A DNA stretch of 64,000 nucleotides from Myxocyprinus asiaticus (taxonomy: Eukaryota > Chordata > Actinopteri > Cypriniformes > Catostomidae): the NCBI RefSeq assembly GCF_019703515.2, contig NC_059358.1, positions 50,335,094 to 50,399,093 of the forward strand, read 5' to 3'. Within the stretch, counting starts at the first letter, position 1, and the number at the start of each line of letters is the position of its first letter. The notes under the pieces were generated by a model that saw only the letters and a list, made by a program, of their open reading frames with translations, was not told the origin of the DNA and did not search any database. The position numbers were made by a program, and so were the translations under genes. Below, piece after piece: positions 22,684 through 34,150 of this stretch.

Positions 22684-23343
22684 GTTGGATAATAATCTTA
22701 ACATGAAACTGTAATTAGTAAATTCAGTAGAACTCATATAGCCCATATTTTAGACCACATTCATTGCTTATGAGCGGCAGAGCACCACTGAACATCTCAG
22801 CAAATAGCAAATCAGACACGTGCACCAGCAGCTTTTCTTTTTTTTTTCTTTAAAATATAATCATATGGACATTCTTGTGCACGTCTCTGTGTCTAAGCAA
22901 CAGCATCTCTTGTCGATACACATGGTATTGACACACATGGTATAGATATATTGAACACAGCCTTAGCTAACATTGTAGGTTAAATGAAGTCCAAGTGGAA
23001 CCTGCAGGCCTATTACTGTAGGTCAAAAACATGCATAATATGAAATGCCATTCTTTTTATATTTGAACTTGTGTTTTTATGCAATAATAATAATATTATT
23101 TTAAAAAATCTAACAAATCAGATGAACTATTCTCAGGCTCTGTAAACAAAAAATCTCAAAAGGTTTTGTTTTTTATGGGTATGCCAGCTGAAAAGGTTGC
23201 CAGACACATGAGCTACTGTAGGATAATGAAGCATCAGTACATATTAGTAGGTGTGACTTGAATCACTTGAATTCTGTCCAAATGATATTTATTGTGAGAA
23301 GTGATTGTAACGTGAAGGGACTGGTCTTTTTGTCGTTGTGCAG

Positions 23344-23546
23344 CTTTATGGCTACATGGAGACGGAGCCTCTCACCTTGCAGCTGTTCATCGGGACCGCA
23401 GACGACCGACTGCTGCGACCCCACGCCTTCTACCAGGTCCACCGTATCACCGGCAAAACCGTCTCCACTGCCAGTCACGAGGTCCTGCAGTCGAACACCA
23501 AAGTACTGGAGATCCCTTTACTGCCTGAGAACAACATGAGAGCCAT
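23344..23546 (+). CDS. nfatc1: nfatc1 exon: central Rel-homology domain
   Basis: This 203-nt exon opens in phase 0 after TTGTGCAG with [20 protein letters not shown] and continues through [20 protein letters not shown] to LPENNMRAM. It is almost identical to mammalian NFATC1 in the second half of the N-terminal Rel-homology domain, which folds as an Ig-like DNA-binding module. It ends after two bases of a codon (AT) at GTGAGT. The in-frame TGA just past the edge belongs to the donor. The match to NFATC1 is stronger than to NFATC4 (which reads MFIGTADERNLRP). Confidence 0.96.
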
Positions 23547-24288
23547 GTGAGTGCAGTGAGTCTTCCTGTGAAATATTGAACTAAAGTTAACCTCCTTACC
23601 ACTACATTTTTACAAAGTTATTTCCTCTGTTCCTTCCATTCATGTTATGAATTTTTGGCAAGTAGGATTATGCCTAAAATTATGTTCTGGATTTTTCCTC
23701 AATTTGAGCTGTTGGACTGGGAGAGTGCCTGAGATGGGTTTGCTGATGAATGAAAAGTTCATTATAAACCATAAAGCTCATTAATGATAGAGGACATTTT
23801 GTAAATCTAAAATAATACAGAGGTATTTATAGATTCAGGTTTGATCAGGAACATGTAGGCTGAGAGGTTTGCTAGGCCTTTGTAGGGTCATGATAGGCTC
23901 TTTTCTGCTGTGATGGACCAATGCTGAGTCTGTGGCCCCCTTGACACTTGGCATTAACATGCATTTCATATCTGGATATTATTTGGATATTCTTTAGCAT
24001 TGCAGTCCAGTGTGTCTCCACTGTGAATGTAGAGATTGGATTTAAAGGACTGATCGGATAGATTTATGAGTGACCAAACAATCACAGAGCTGCAGAAACC
24101 CTGTCCAGACATCCAGACAACTCCTTAATACTTCTTTGGGGAGTATACTCATAGAAAGACAAGTTTGAGAAAGGACGAAATCAAAGTTAAAAACATTAAT
24201 AGATAGTTCAAATGCTTTCCATCACATTGACAGTTTAAAGTACTTTTGAAACATTTCCACAGTAAAGGATGCTAAGAATAAGCAGACC

Positions 24289-25503
24289 AGGGGCCCATTC
24301 TTTGTTCATTGATTAGGGAGTTATCTGGATTTCATTGTTGACGATTTGACCCGATCATGGATTGTTATGTTCTTCGAAGAAAATCTCAGAGTTGCTGTCA
24401 TGGCAACAGGTCTGTAATCTCAAGCTTATTTAATGTAAACAGGATTAGATCGCACCTTTATAAGCAGACACGATACTGGAAGTCTGTATCAACCGCTACA
24501 TTATTCTTATGAGAGCAGACTTTTGAAGCAGAGTTGATAATAAATTTAGTATAATTATAATTTATGAATAATTTCAAATAAAATAAAATAATAATATTAT
24601 AGATAATAATAAGTACAGCCCATTTTGCTCATTTAGAGGTACCACTTTATTCATGAGGGAGTAATCTACTTCATATTTTTCCCATAAAGTCTTTCACAAT
24701 TTTTTTTGTGCATAAACTTTAAGGTTGTCTGTCTGCATTGACCATTGTCCTTAGGCCATCTACAGCTCCATAGATGCAGAAAACTTGATGAAAGAGCGAT
24801 TTGTGCCATTAGAAATGTGTACACAATAGCCCTCTTACATAATAAAAAATCTTTCATGATTTTCGTTGTTTTCCGGCCATGTAAGAAAGCAAGCTTTTAA
24901 ATAGAGCTTTTATGCCCTCTCGCATTTGTAAAAATCATGTAGGTAAGTACATTGAAATAATAATAAAAAAAAGTTTCACATATAATTTATTCACAACTCT
25001 TCAGCCTTTTCTCTTTTTATTTTTGCCGCTTTGGCCGTGTTTACTTTTTCAGATTACTTTCTGTTTGGCCAGTGTTAACATTAATGTTACGGCTCTCTAT
25101 AAATGAATTAATACAGAATAATCTTGTCGGATAAATCTAACTACGTTATAGGCCTACATATTTGTATGTGTACAGTATATTTACAATGTTATAATACAAT
25201 GTTATACAAATAACAAATCAATTTATATCATATTCATATTTTTACTAAAGTTTTTGACGTCATTACATTGGTCTGTCGTGTCGCAAACCAATCACTGCAT
25301 TGTTGATCATGGTTTCGAGTATCGATACATGTGCCCTTTTCAGTAAACACAGGAACGTGCAAATCAGTCCCGATATACTAATCAAATCTGCTCATGCGTT
25401 TGAAGAACAGGATTAGCTAGAGAGGAATTATCACGATTAGAAGATCTAGAATACGCCATATCATCTCAGATGTATTAAGTGGCGTATGAAGAACGGGCCC
25501 CAT
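24289..25503. mobile_element. TIR DNA element nested in the 23.9-26.1 kb element
   Basis: The ends are GGGGCCCATTCTTTGTTCAT and, inverted, GGGGCCCGTTCTTCATACG. Further inside both arms read TTAGGGAG/TATCTGG-like sequence only weakly. It is AT-rich and non-coding. Confidence 0.55.
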
Positions 25504-25824
25504 GAGAGAGAGTGGGGATCTGAGGAGAGAGCTGAGAGATCATTAAATCGGGTGTCAAGATCGCAAGACGGCAGTGTCTGTTGTGTTCTTCACTGTGTTA
25601 CAGTGGCAGAATAAACAGCAAAAGAACCTGCAACACAGCACTTTAACAACAGATGAATGCAGCGAATACTCATTACATAATGAATTACTTACGTAGTTGT
25701 ATCTGGATAACAAAACGCATTCACATTTACACCTTCTTTGAATGTGGTCAGAATCAATCCCTGACCACCTCCGAATGTGGTTTCAGTGATCAATGACAAT
25801 CCGATCACAATGCGTCTCCAGTTC

Positions 25825-26035
25825 TGTAACAAGGTTAAGGTTGGGAAAGGAGAAGGCGGGAACCGGCTGAAATGTCAAAATAATGATTTAATGAAAATTT
25901 AAACAAAAAGACACAGAACACAAATGCACACAATGCAGCTGCGTGTGGCTCTCTCTCTCTCCCGAACTGCCACATTCCACTGCACTTATCCCTCTCTTTG
26001 GTTGATTAGCCCGATTGGCCCTCCTCCTCGTCACA
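25825..26035 (-). mobile_element. Solo LTR, 211 bp
   Basis: It begins TGTAACAAGG and ends CTCGTCACA and is flanked by a perfect 5-bp duplication AGTTC (25820-25824 and 26036-26040). Read on the minus strand it starts TGTGACGAGGAGGAGG, the same beginning as the LTRs at 53622 and 54348, so it is a cousin of that family. Confidence 0.85.
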
Positions 26036-26329
26036 AGTTCGTTTAAACCTGGCATTGAATGTGATCAAGTGCTTTCCGATTGCAGTTCAATCACTGAAAA
26101 CACATGTTAATGCCAGGTGTAAAGGGAAGAGTGAAGAAGTTGTGAAGAGTGTTTAATTTGCTGGCCAAAGTCTTTGGCCATTCTATTCTTCTTCACACTG
26201 TATTTTATTAGTCTTCACACTGTTACAGCATTGAGTGGCCATGGATGTCCCTTTCCACCAGTCTTTCCATATAGTTCCACTATAAACCTTTGATACAGTA
26301 TACTGTATTGTATAATATACTTTCCAAAA

Positions 26330-26484
26330 GACACACACACACAGGTGTCGGAGAGCTGCCCGTAACTCTCTCTCTGTGTTGCACTGCCGTCTCCGGTCGC
26401 CTTTATCCCTCTAGGGCTTCATCAGCCTAATTAGGGGCCGGGTGTGCAGAATCACAACCTGGTCCCACCCTCCGCCCTGCCACA
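26330..26484 (-). mobile_element. Partial LTR of the TGTGGC/TGTGAC family
   Basis: Read on the minus strand it starts TGTGGCAGGGCGGAGGG at 26484 and keeps the GGGATAAAGG and GAGAGAGAG words of related LTRs. The distal end runs into a (CA)n tract, and no matching boundary or target duplication is visible. Confidence 0.5.
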
Positions 26485-27748
26485 TGTATGTATTGACCTG
26501 TTTCATGTGACGTCATTGTATTGACCAATATTCCATATACCTTCATTGTGCTGCGCTGTGACAAAACCTTCAGGAGTTAAAAGAAGCTCTTATATTCATA
26601 CAGACGGGCTCATCACAGACGTTTTTTTAAAACTGTGACTAAATCAGACCAGAAAACAACACAAAACATTTGTAAATTCTGAATGAGAGATGTTTATGGT
26701 GATGCACAGGTGGGCATGTGTACACATCAGACTTGCCGGCGTATGGAGATGAATCGTGGATAAAATATCTTTAAATGTCAGTGAAAGCTCAATTTGGCAG
26801 TATTTGTGCTGTTATCAGACCTGTATGAACTTTTCCTGGGACTTGGCATGGATCAAAAGCTATTTTTGATGTTTTTCTTGATATCGTTTTTCGGGTGTTT
26901 TTCCATTCACCGCAATTGTTTCTTCCCGCTGATGGTCACAAATGTGTCTGCGGGGGAAAATTACGTCACTGAAATAAGTCAATACATGCCATAAAATCAG
27001 TGGACATGTTGTTATTACAATTTAGGCTTAATCTTCTGGCATTTTCCAGTGGACATTTTTTAATAAGAGAAACTTAAGTTTACATTGTCATTGCATTAAT
27101 AGGCAGATGAATACACAGATTTCTGACTGAAATGGCTCTCTATATCTTGGCATTTGGGCTGGTGTTACCTGGATGTTTGGCAGTATTTGATTTGCACCAA
27201 ACATGGCGCTTTGCTTTCAGGCCAAGACTTTCATCAAATCATTACCACAAAATAACCACAAGTGGACATATTGCTTCTTGCAAACTACAAACTTAATTTT
27301 GTCATTTCTGAGAAGTGTCTTTCTATTAGCCAACTCCCCAAAGAAATGCTAAGGAAAATATTGCTGTCTGGACAGATTCTCTGCAGCTCTACGAGTGCTT
27401 GTTCACTTCTGCCAGCCCTTCTTGGCCAGTTATTCAGTTTGATTGAATGTCCACAAAACTCTGTAGTATCTGTTCAGCCATGTCTTTCACTGTGTTGCAG
27501 GGTGTTGAAATCATTGCCAGTATTTTTTTAATAGAATAGAATAGAATCTGTATTAATTTCCACATGGTTGGAGCTAGTGGAATTTGTTTTCACAACTGTT
27601 ATATGCATAGTGTCTTCCTCTTCAGTTAAAGGGACAGTCTGGCAGTGCCTCTGAACAAATCATACAGGTAATGCAGAAACTGCAATCACTGTGTCCTGGG
27701 GCTCCTATTTTAATCTAGAGAGATTTCAATCAAGTAATTTTTACTGGA

Positions 27749-28129
27749 ATGTGTCTTGCCCCACCAGACCCAATAAAATTCTTTACCAGTGCCTTGGCTC
27801 TATTAAAGGGGCATATAAATCTATTCCACTTTATCCAACTAGGCACTTCAGACCACAGTTGTGTGCATCTTATTCCAACGTACAATACACTATTGCATAG
27901 GAGTAAAGTGCTTACCAGATCTGTGAAACTTTCGACAGAAGAGTCTGTTTTGTTACTGAAAGGTTGTCTGGACTTTACAGCATGGGAAGAGTACATTGAT
28001 TCATCTGAGGACATAGATCAACTTACTGACGTGGTCAGTTCATGGGTGGACACTGTGATTACAAACAGGGAGATTAAGATCAACCTGATCAGTGAGCCAT
28101 GGGTGAGCAAACATCTCAAAGTGCTGTAA
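27749..28129 (+). pseudogene. L2-like ORF2 fragment (endonuclease-RT connector)
   Basis: A 126-codon open piece of the LINE polyprotein containing IPTYNTLLHRSK, SVKLSTEESVLLLKGCLDF and a D-rich helix, as found between endonuclease and reverse transcriptase in L2/CR1 elements. It ends at a stop; the frame resumes with defects downstream. Confidence 0.7.
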
Positions 28130-29131
28130 TATAAAAAAGATGTGCTTTTAAGCAGGGGAATCTATCTGAACTGCACAATTTACAAAAACAGATTAAACGT
28201 GAAGCTGGAGGGGCTAGATTGTGTTATAAGGAGTTTGAAAACGAACTGATTAGCAACAGTTTAGGCTCTGCATGGGACAGTTTAAGAATTATGGTCGAAA
28301 TAAATCATGAAGTTAAGAAGAAGGTGGCTCTAGGAGGTTTTAATTCAGATGCAGCACTTTTTGATGAGTGAGATTTGATGTCCATGATTTTAGTAGGCAA
28401 GCTGCTTTTTTACAATGTAGTCTCCAGAACAATAGTCAGGTTATTCATTTAAATGTTCACAGGGTTGTTAACACTTTTAGGTTTTGTAAAGTTAGAAAAA
28501 GTCTTGGTCCTTATCATATCGGAAGCTGTGTGCTCATTCACTGTGCAGAGCAATTATGCACTATTTTTTACTTATATTTCTAACAGGTCAGTTTGTCAGC
28601 AGCGGGTCCTCAAATTGTGGAAACAGTCGATTGTAATCCCTGTTACTAAAAATGGGCAACCTAAATGTATGAATGACTATCGGCCTGTGCTTTGACATCT
28701 CTAGTTATAAAATCATTTGAGAGATTGATAACACAAAAACTACAGGTTAAAACTCAAAATTTCCTTGACCCGTTGCAATTTGTGTATAGAACTAGAAGGG
28801 GGGTGCAGGATGCAACCTTAACCTTGCTTGATTTTGTATAGAAGCACCTTGAGGTTAGTAGGAATCATGTCCGGCTGATGTTTGTAGACTTCACTTCAGC
28901 TTTGAATACCATTTAGCTACACTTGCTAGTTGTGAAGCTCACAGATTGTTTCAGTGTAGACTCCAACATGATCGGTTGGATATTAGACTTTCTCACTAAC
29001 AGGACTCAAAGAGATACAGTAGAATGAATGACCGCCTGTCTGGTGTGATTACTACATCTACTGGTTCTCCCCAGGGGTGTGTCCTCTCTCCTCTCCTTTA
29101 CATTCTCTACACTAATGATTGCCACATTAAG

Positions 29132-30236
29132 TTTTTTTTTTTTCATTTAACATCTTGTATTGATTCATAGACAAATAACAAAGAAAAAACACAACATACA
29201 CTGAATCAACATTTAACCCCCACTATTACCCCTCCCCCTCCCCAATCACCAACCCCACCCTGACCCCCAATGAACACCCCTGCGGTCACAAATAAGAATA
29301 GACACACATAAAAAAAAAAAAAGAAAAGAAAATAGAATAATCTTATATAATTAAAACTAAACTTCTCTCTCCACAGCCCCTCCCTGAGAGTCCCCCAAAA
29401 ACACTAAATAATTGCCCCATTTCCTATCAAACAAATCCCAAAACCCCAGCCATCTGCATGAAAACTCCTAGAAAGCTGCCACCCTCCCCATCTCCGCACA
29501 CCACTCCGGAAATGAGAACGCTCCATCCGACTTCCATCCCCTTAAAAATAATCTGCCTGCCAATCATAATACTGGTCAGAACCCAATTTTTTATGTGTTT
29601 ATCCCCCAAATTGATGACCGCTCCATTGCCCAAAATACAGAGTCTGGGGCAAAATGAAATTTGAGTGCCCAAAACGTCATAAATCTCTGAACCTTCAACC
29701 AAAATTCTTGGATCTTAACACAACCCCAAAACACATGGGTTGTGTCTCCATCTTCTGATTTGGCATCACCTGAAGGTGGGTGTGTCTTTAAGACCAAGCC
29801 TATACAATCTAGAGGGGGTCCAATTGCATAAGGCGCACCCTTGCATCTCTAGATGCAGACTTGATGTTTTTTAGAATCCTAGTCCACACTCCCTCCTTCA
29901 ATACCAATTTTAAATTTTTCTCCCATAATCTTTTGATAGAAGTTAAAGCTCCAACCACCAGACTCTGAATTAGCAGGGAGTAATACACTGATGCCTCATG
30001 ACCTTTTCCAAAAGCAGTAATCACCTCTCCCAGAGAATCTGCTTCTTTAGGGGTGTGTGTGCTACTCCCAAAAACAGTACAGAGCAGGTGGCGCAGCTGT
30101 AAATACCTATAGAACTGAGATCTGGGAATCCCAAAATGTTGAATCAAATTTTCAAAAGATCTAAATACTCCACTCTCATATAGGTCACTGAGTGTAGTAA
30201 CCCCCCTCACAATCCACTCTGACCAGCATGCCATAG
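29132..30236 (-). mobile_element. L1-like LINE 3' fragment inserted in the L2 copy
   Basis: On the minus strand this is the C-terminal part of an L1-type ORF2 (FENLIQHFGIPRSQFYRYLQ and THVFWGCVKIQEFW) followed by a 3' untranslated region and poly-A (the T-run at 29132-29142 on the plus strand). TAAGTTT occurs at both edges (29128 and 30237), consistent with a short target duplication. It is 5'-truncated, as is usual for L1. Confidence 0.8.
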
Positions 30237-30451
30237 TAAGTTTGAAATTTGCTGATGACACTGTGTTAGTGAGCCTGTTAAGGGAGGAAACGGCTCATGG
30301 TCATGTTGTGGAGTATTTTTTAAAGTGGTATCATGATGCATTTTTAGAGTTGAATGTTTCCAAAACTAAGGATATGTGTATAGATTTTAGGTGGCAACCC
30401 CCTCCTCCTGTATATAATCAATGCTGAAGCTGTAGACCTAGTTGACCAGTA

Positions 30452-31886
30452 TACATAAACTCCCTTTTTATATGTCCCTTTTTTAGGACACTGTATTTTA
30501 AAGATAATTTTGTAAAAATCCAAACAACTTTACAGATATTTATTGTAAAGGGTTTAAACAATGTTTTCCATGCTTGTTCAATGAACCATAAACAATTAAT
30601 GAATATGCACCTGTGGAACGGTCGTTAAGACACTAACAGCTTACAGATGTAGGCAATTAAAGTCACAGCTATAAAAACTTAGGACACTAAAGAGACCTTT
30701 CTACTGACTCTGAAAAACACCAAAAGAAAGATGCCCAGGGTCCCTGCTCATCTGTGTGAACGTGCCTTAGGCATGCCGCATGGAGGCATGAGGACTGCAG
30801 ATGTAGCCAGGGCAATAAATTACAATGTCCGTACTGTGAGACTCCTAAGACAGTGCTACAGGGAGACAGAAAGGACAGCTGATCGTCCTCGCAGTGACAG
30901 ACCACATTTAACGACACCTGCACAGGATCGGTACATCCAAATATCACACCTGTGGGACAGGTACAGTATGGCAACAACAACTGCCCGATTTACACCAGGA
31001 ATGCACAATCCCTCCATCAGTGCTTCAGAGAGAGGCTGAACTGAGGGCTTGTTGGCAGGTCCTTACCAGACATCACCGGCAACAACGTCACCCATGGGCA
31101 CAAACCCACCTTCGCTGGACCAAACAGGAATGGCAAAAAGTGCTCTTCACTGACGAGTCGCATTTTTGTCTCACCAGAGGTGATGGTTGGACTTGCATTT
31201 AACATCGAAGGAATGAGCGTTACACTGAGGCCTGTACTCTGGAGCGGGATCGATTTGGAGGTGGAGGGTCCGTCATGGTCTGGGGCGGTGTGTCACAGCA
31301 TCATCGGACTGAGCTTGTTGTCATTGCAGGCAACCTCAATGCTGTGCATTACAGGGAAGACATCCTCCTCCCTGATGTGGTACCCTTCCTGCAGGCTCAT
31401 CCTGACATGACCCTCCAGCATGACAATGCCACCAGCCATTCTGTGTGTGATTTCCTGCAAGACAGGAATTGTTCTGCCATGGCCAGCGAAGAGCTGGATC
31501 TCAATTCCATTGAGCACGTCTGGGACCTGTTGTATTGGAGGGTGAGGGCTAGAGCCATTCCCCCCAGAAATGTCCGGGAACTTGCAAGTGCCTTGGTGGA
31601 AGATTGGGGTAACATCTCACAGCAAGAACTGGCAAATCTGGTGCTATCCATGAGGAGGAAATGCACTGTAGTACTTACAGTATACTGACTGTTACTTTTG
31701 ATTTTGACCCCCCCTTTGTTCAGGGACGCATTATTCTGTGTCACACGTCACATGTCTGTGAAACTTGTTCAGTTTATGTCTTAGTTGTTGAATCTTATTA
31801 CGTTCATACAAATATGTACACATGTTAAGTTTGCTGAAAATAAAAGCAGTTGAAATTGAGAGGACGTTTCTTTTTTGCTGAGTTTA
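30452..31886 (+). mobile_element. Tc1/mariner element inserted in the L2 copy
   Basis: The element is about 1.43 kb. Its ends (TACATAAACTCC left; GCTGAGTTTA right) are the short outer parts of Tc1-type inverted repeats, and the insertion is at a TA in the LINE word CAGTATTTGGG. The last few bases of the right end appear lost. It encodes a broken transposase (30731-31688). Confidence 0.85.
30731..31688 (+). pseudogene. Tc1-like transposase, frameshifted
   Basis: The first frame (30731-31039) carries the paired-type helix-turn-helix (GGMRTADVARAINYNVRTVR) and the DRPRSDRP linker. A second frame (from 31020) carries the first catalytic Asp in FTDESHF (Asp at 31152-31154), and a third (31275-31688) the second Asp in QHDNA (31422-31424) and the Glu in NSIEHVWD (31512-31514). 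The spacing between the last two is 29 residues instead of the usual 34, so about five residues are lost. At least two frame changes make it inactive. Confidence 0.85.
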
Positions 31887-32616
31887 TTTGGGCACTACAA
31901 TCAACAGTAAGTTGGCCTTTGAAACCTACACAGAGAGGCTGTGTAAAAAAAAAAAGCCATCAACGTCTCTTCTGTTCAGGAAATTGGCAAAGTTTCAAAT
32001 TGATAAGTCATTGGTGACTCTTTATTGTAGAGGTTTCATTGAGTCTACACTTACATTTTCATTGCTCCATTGGTTTGCCTGTTTAAGTGTAAAACATAAT
32101 GCACTAACAAGGATTGTCAATACCAGTGGGAAAATCAATAGATTTAAACAGATAAGTCTGCTCGATCTATATTACAAGCAGGTTTTGGGGAAAGTTGATT
32201 CCATTCATTGGTGGTGGTTGAGGAGATTCCCCCTATACTATGTAAAGCGCTTTGAGTGCCTAGGAAAGCACTATATAAATGTCAGGAATTATTATTAATT
32301 ATTATTATTATTATTACTACTCTGTCTGAAAGGGACCATCCTTTCTACCAGATCTGTGAAATTTGAGTTCCACTTCAAATTTGTACACCCTCCCCTCGCT
32401 AACTTCCCTCCATTTCATGGACTCGGATGTACATCATTGCTTACGTTGTGCGAATGCCCACTACTGGCAGAACCAGTGCAATGGCTTTAAATGGAATGGC
32501 CATGATCACTTGGAGCTCGTTGTCGATCTTTCAATAGGGCTGTCATTTTTTGGCTCGCTCCCTCTGTCAAAATCAAGGGGTTGAAGTTCTGTCAGCAGAA
32601 ACTTCCCTCGCTCACA

Positions 32617-32850
32617 GTGACGAGGAGGAGGGTGTGGGCGGGCTGAGAGGATGCACTCCCGGCACTGAGTTGGCCCAATCAGTGGGAGAGAGAGATACGG
32701 AGGAGCCAGGGATGCCAGAGAGAGAGAGAGTGTGTGTCTCTGGTGTCCCCGGCTCCTCCTTTATCTCTCTCCCGCTGATTTGGCAACTCAGCACTGGGCG
32801 TGCATCCTCTCAGCCCACCCACGCCCTCCTCCTCATCACACTCACTTAAG
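32617..32850. repeat. Head-to-head LTR palindrome
   Basis: 32617-32730 reads GTGACGAGGAGGAGGGTGTG and onward with the words of the TGTGACGAGG LTR family. 32731-32850 is nearly its exact reverse complement, ending in CCTCCTCCTCATCACAC. The result is a roughly 234-bp near-perfect palindrome made of two LTR 5' portions joined at their inner sides. Confidence 0.75.
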
Positions 32851-32904
32851 GAAGTGGAACAGACTTTCAAAATGGCATCAGGGATTTCCCAGAGGGGAAG
32901 TGCT

Positions 32905-33240
32905 TAGGGAATTTGGTACTTTTATTCACCAAAGTGGCATTCAACTGATCACAATGTATAGTCAAGGCATTAATAACATGAAAAATTACTATTACAATTT
33001 GAAAAGAAAATTCAGAACTTCTTAAACTACTTCAAAGAGTTCTCATCAAAAAATCATCCATGTGCAGCAATGACAGCTTTGCTGATCCTTGGCATTCTAG
33101 CTGTCAGTTTGTCCAGATGCTCAGGTGACATTTTACCCTACGCCAAGGATAAGGTGTTTGAGTGATGGCTGCTGGAAATGGGGCCTGTCTAGATTTTATC
33201 AAAAATGACTATTTTTCAAATAGTGATAGATTTAAACAAA
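32905..33240. mobile_element. Tc1/mariner-like deletion derivative
   Basis: It contains CACCAAAGTGGCATTCAACT and, in the opposite sense, GATGGCTGCTGGAAATGGGG, with CTTGGCATTCTAGCTGTCAG from the transposase region between them. These are stretches I associate with a common fish Tc1-like element. The outer ends are missing. Confidence 0.6.
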
Positions 33241-33695
33241 ACACAGTTTACACATCTTGTTACACGACACAATATACAATATACACCTTATAATATACAA
33301 TATACAGTATACACAAAATAAGAAGACTGTATGCAATAAAAATACACTGTACCCCCCACCCCACCACCTATTATTATTATTATTGCTTGCTGTTTTGGTC
33401 ATAAAGATTTATGTATATCAGTAACCATTTTATGCACATTGTATATTTGTTATACAAAGAAAATAGATTTGAACAAAATTCCATTATCTTATGCAAGCTG
33501 ACTACTTTCAACTTCAACTTTGGACTTAATTTGCCCTGCGGGCAATTAATTGACATAAAACACCCAATAAAATAACATACAATGAATAAAATAAAACACA
33601 AATTAAGCAAATCAGTAAATCATAAATAGGACAGAAGTACTACCTCTTCCTTTTTGGAATTGAGCAAGAAGATGGCTGAAGGGACAAATGAAAAT

Positions 33696-33900
33696 TTACA
33701 CTGGCGGCCAAAAGTTTGGAATAATTATAATTAAATCATTAGAAAGCTGACTTTTTTTGTTAAATGTGTCTCTGGCTCACATCTCAAGGTGACTTAAAAT
33801 GATAGATCAGGTCACATAGACTGTATTAATATATGAACAGTAAGCATAAGCTAATGTTTTTTTTTCCAGTATTACTACAAAAGTTTGGAGAAATTTCTTC
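33696..33900. mobile_element. Tc1/mariner-like terminal fragment
   Basis: It begins ACACTGGCGGCCAAAAGTTT, the outer inverted repeat of the same fish Tc1-like family as 32905-33240, and ends near CTACAAAAGTTTGGAGAAA. It may be the far end of the same insertion after decay, or a second copy; the intervening 450 bp show no element. Confidence 0.55.
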
Positions 33901-33977
33901 TTCATTTCACGGGAGCCTCCATTTGTCAGTCTATATTCAAATGCCAGATTTGTCTTTTTTTATGTCTGCAACCACAG

Positions 33978-34150
33978 AATTGACTGCGCAGGCATTTTGA
34001 AACTGCGTAACTCAGACATCGAGCTGCGGAAGGGAGAAACAGACATTGGTCGCAAGAACACTTGTGTGAGGATGGTGTTTCGTGTCCACATCAGTCAACC
34101 CAACGGGAGCACAGTGTCTCTTCAAACGGCATCCAGCCCCATTGAGTGCT
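33978..34150 (+). CDS. nfatc1: nfatc1 exon: end of N-terminal Rel-homology domain and linker
   Basis: This 173-nt exon completes the split isoleucine codon and reads [28 protein letters not shown], then [20 protein letters not shown] and PIEC, ending one base into a serine codon at GTGAGT. This is the linker between the two Ig-like folds and the first strands of the dimerisation side in NFATC1. One clear difference from the human protein is Cys for Arg after GRKNT (TGT at about 34063-34065, a possible CpG transition), and Met for Leu two residues on. The acceptor is CAACCACAG. The exon is open and both splice sites are canonical. Confidence 0.95.

Larger units (their letters stand above)
4176..23343 (+). 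other. nfatc1: nfatc1 19.2-kb intron rich in transposons
   Basis: This intron separates the recognition-loop exon from the next Rel-homology exon and ends TTGTGCAG. Recognised insertions are listed separately. Stretches in which I see no assignable element are about 4453-5956 (except a repeat end at 4806-4919 and a GC-richer block at 5570-5830), 6622-7288, 10620-12010, 12040-12458, 19210-20499, 21870-22362 and 22689-23343. Confidence 0.8.
23937..26128. mobile_element. TIR DNA element, about 2.2 kb, host of two later insertions
   Basis: The left end contains CACTTGGCATTAACATG and the right end, inverted, CACCTGGCATTAACATGTG. Matching GTGTCTCCA / GCGTCTCCAG words lie further inside. An inner inverted-repeat element (24289-25503) and a solo LTR (25825-26035) are inserted in it. 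No transposase frame is seen. Confidence 0.6.
27690..32325 (+). mobile_element. L2/CR1-like LINE, 5'-truncated and twice interrupted
   Basis: The plus-strand remains of one LINE ORF2 are seen in order: the end of the endonuclease (RDFN, about 27716), the connector (SDHSCVHLIPTYN, 27870), reverse-transcriptase motif GSPQGCVLSPLL (about 29062) and the catalytic FADD box (30248-30259), then the C-terminal segment. It ends in a GTAAAGCGCTTTGAGTGCCT-like 3' tail and (ATT)n at 32280-32320, typical of L2-clade LINEs. Many stops and shifts show it is dead. An L1 fragment (29132-30236) and a Tc1 element (30452-31886) split the frame, and the LINE reads on across both when they are removed. Confidence 0.82.
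23547..33977 (+). other. nfatc1: nfatc1 10.4-kb intron with nested transposons
   Basis: Insertions are annotated separately. I see no element in 23547-23936, 26129-26329, 26485-27689 and 32326-32610. The acceptor is AACCACAG. Confidence 0.85.

Noticed and set aside
29427..29702. Gly-rich minus-strand ORF
   Set aside because: It covers the L1 C-terminal region in a shifted frame and its 3' untranslated part.
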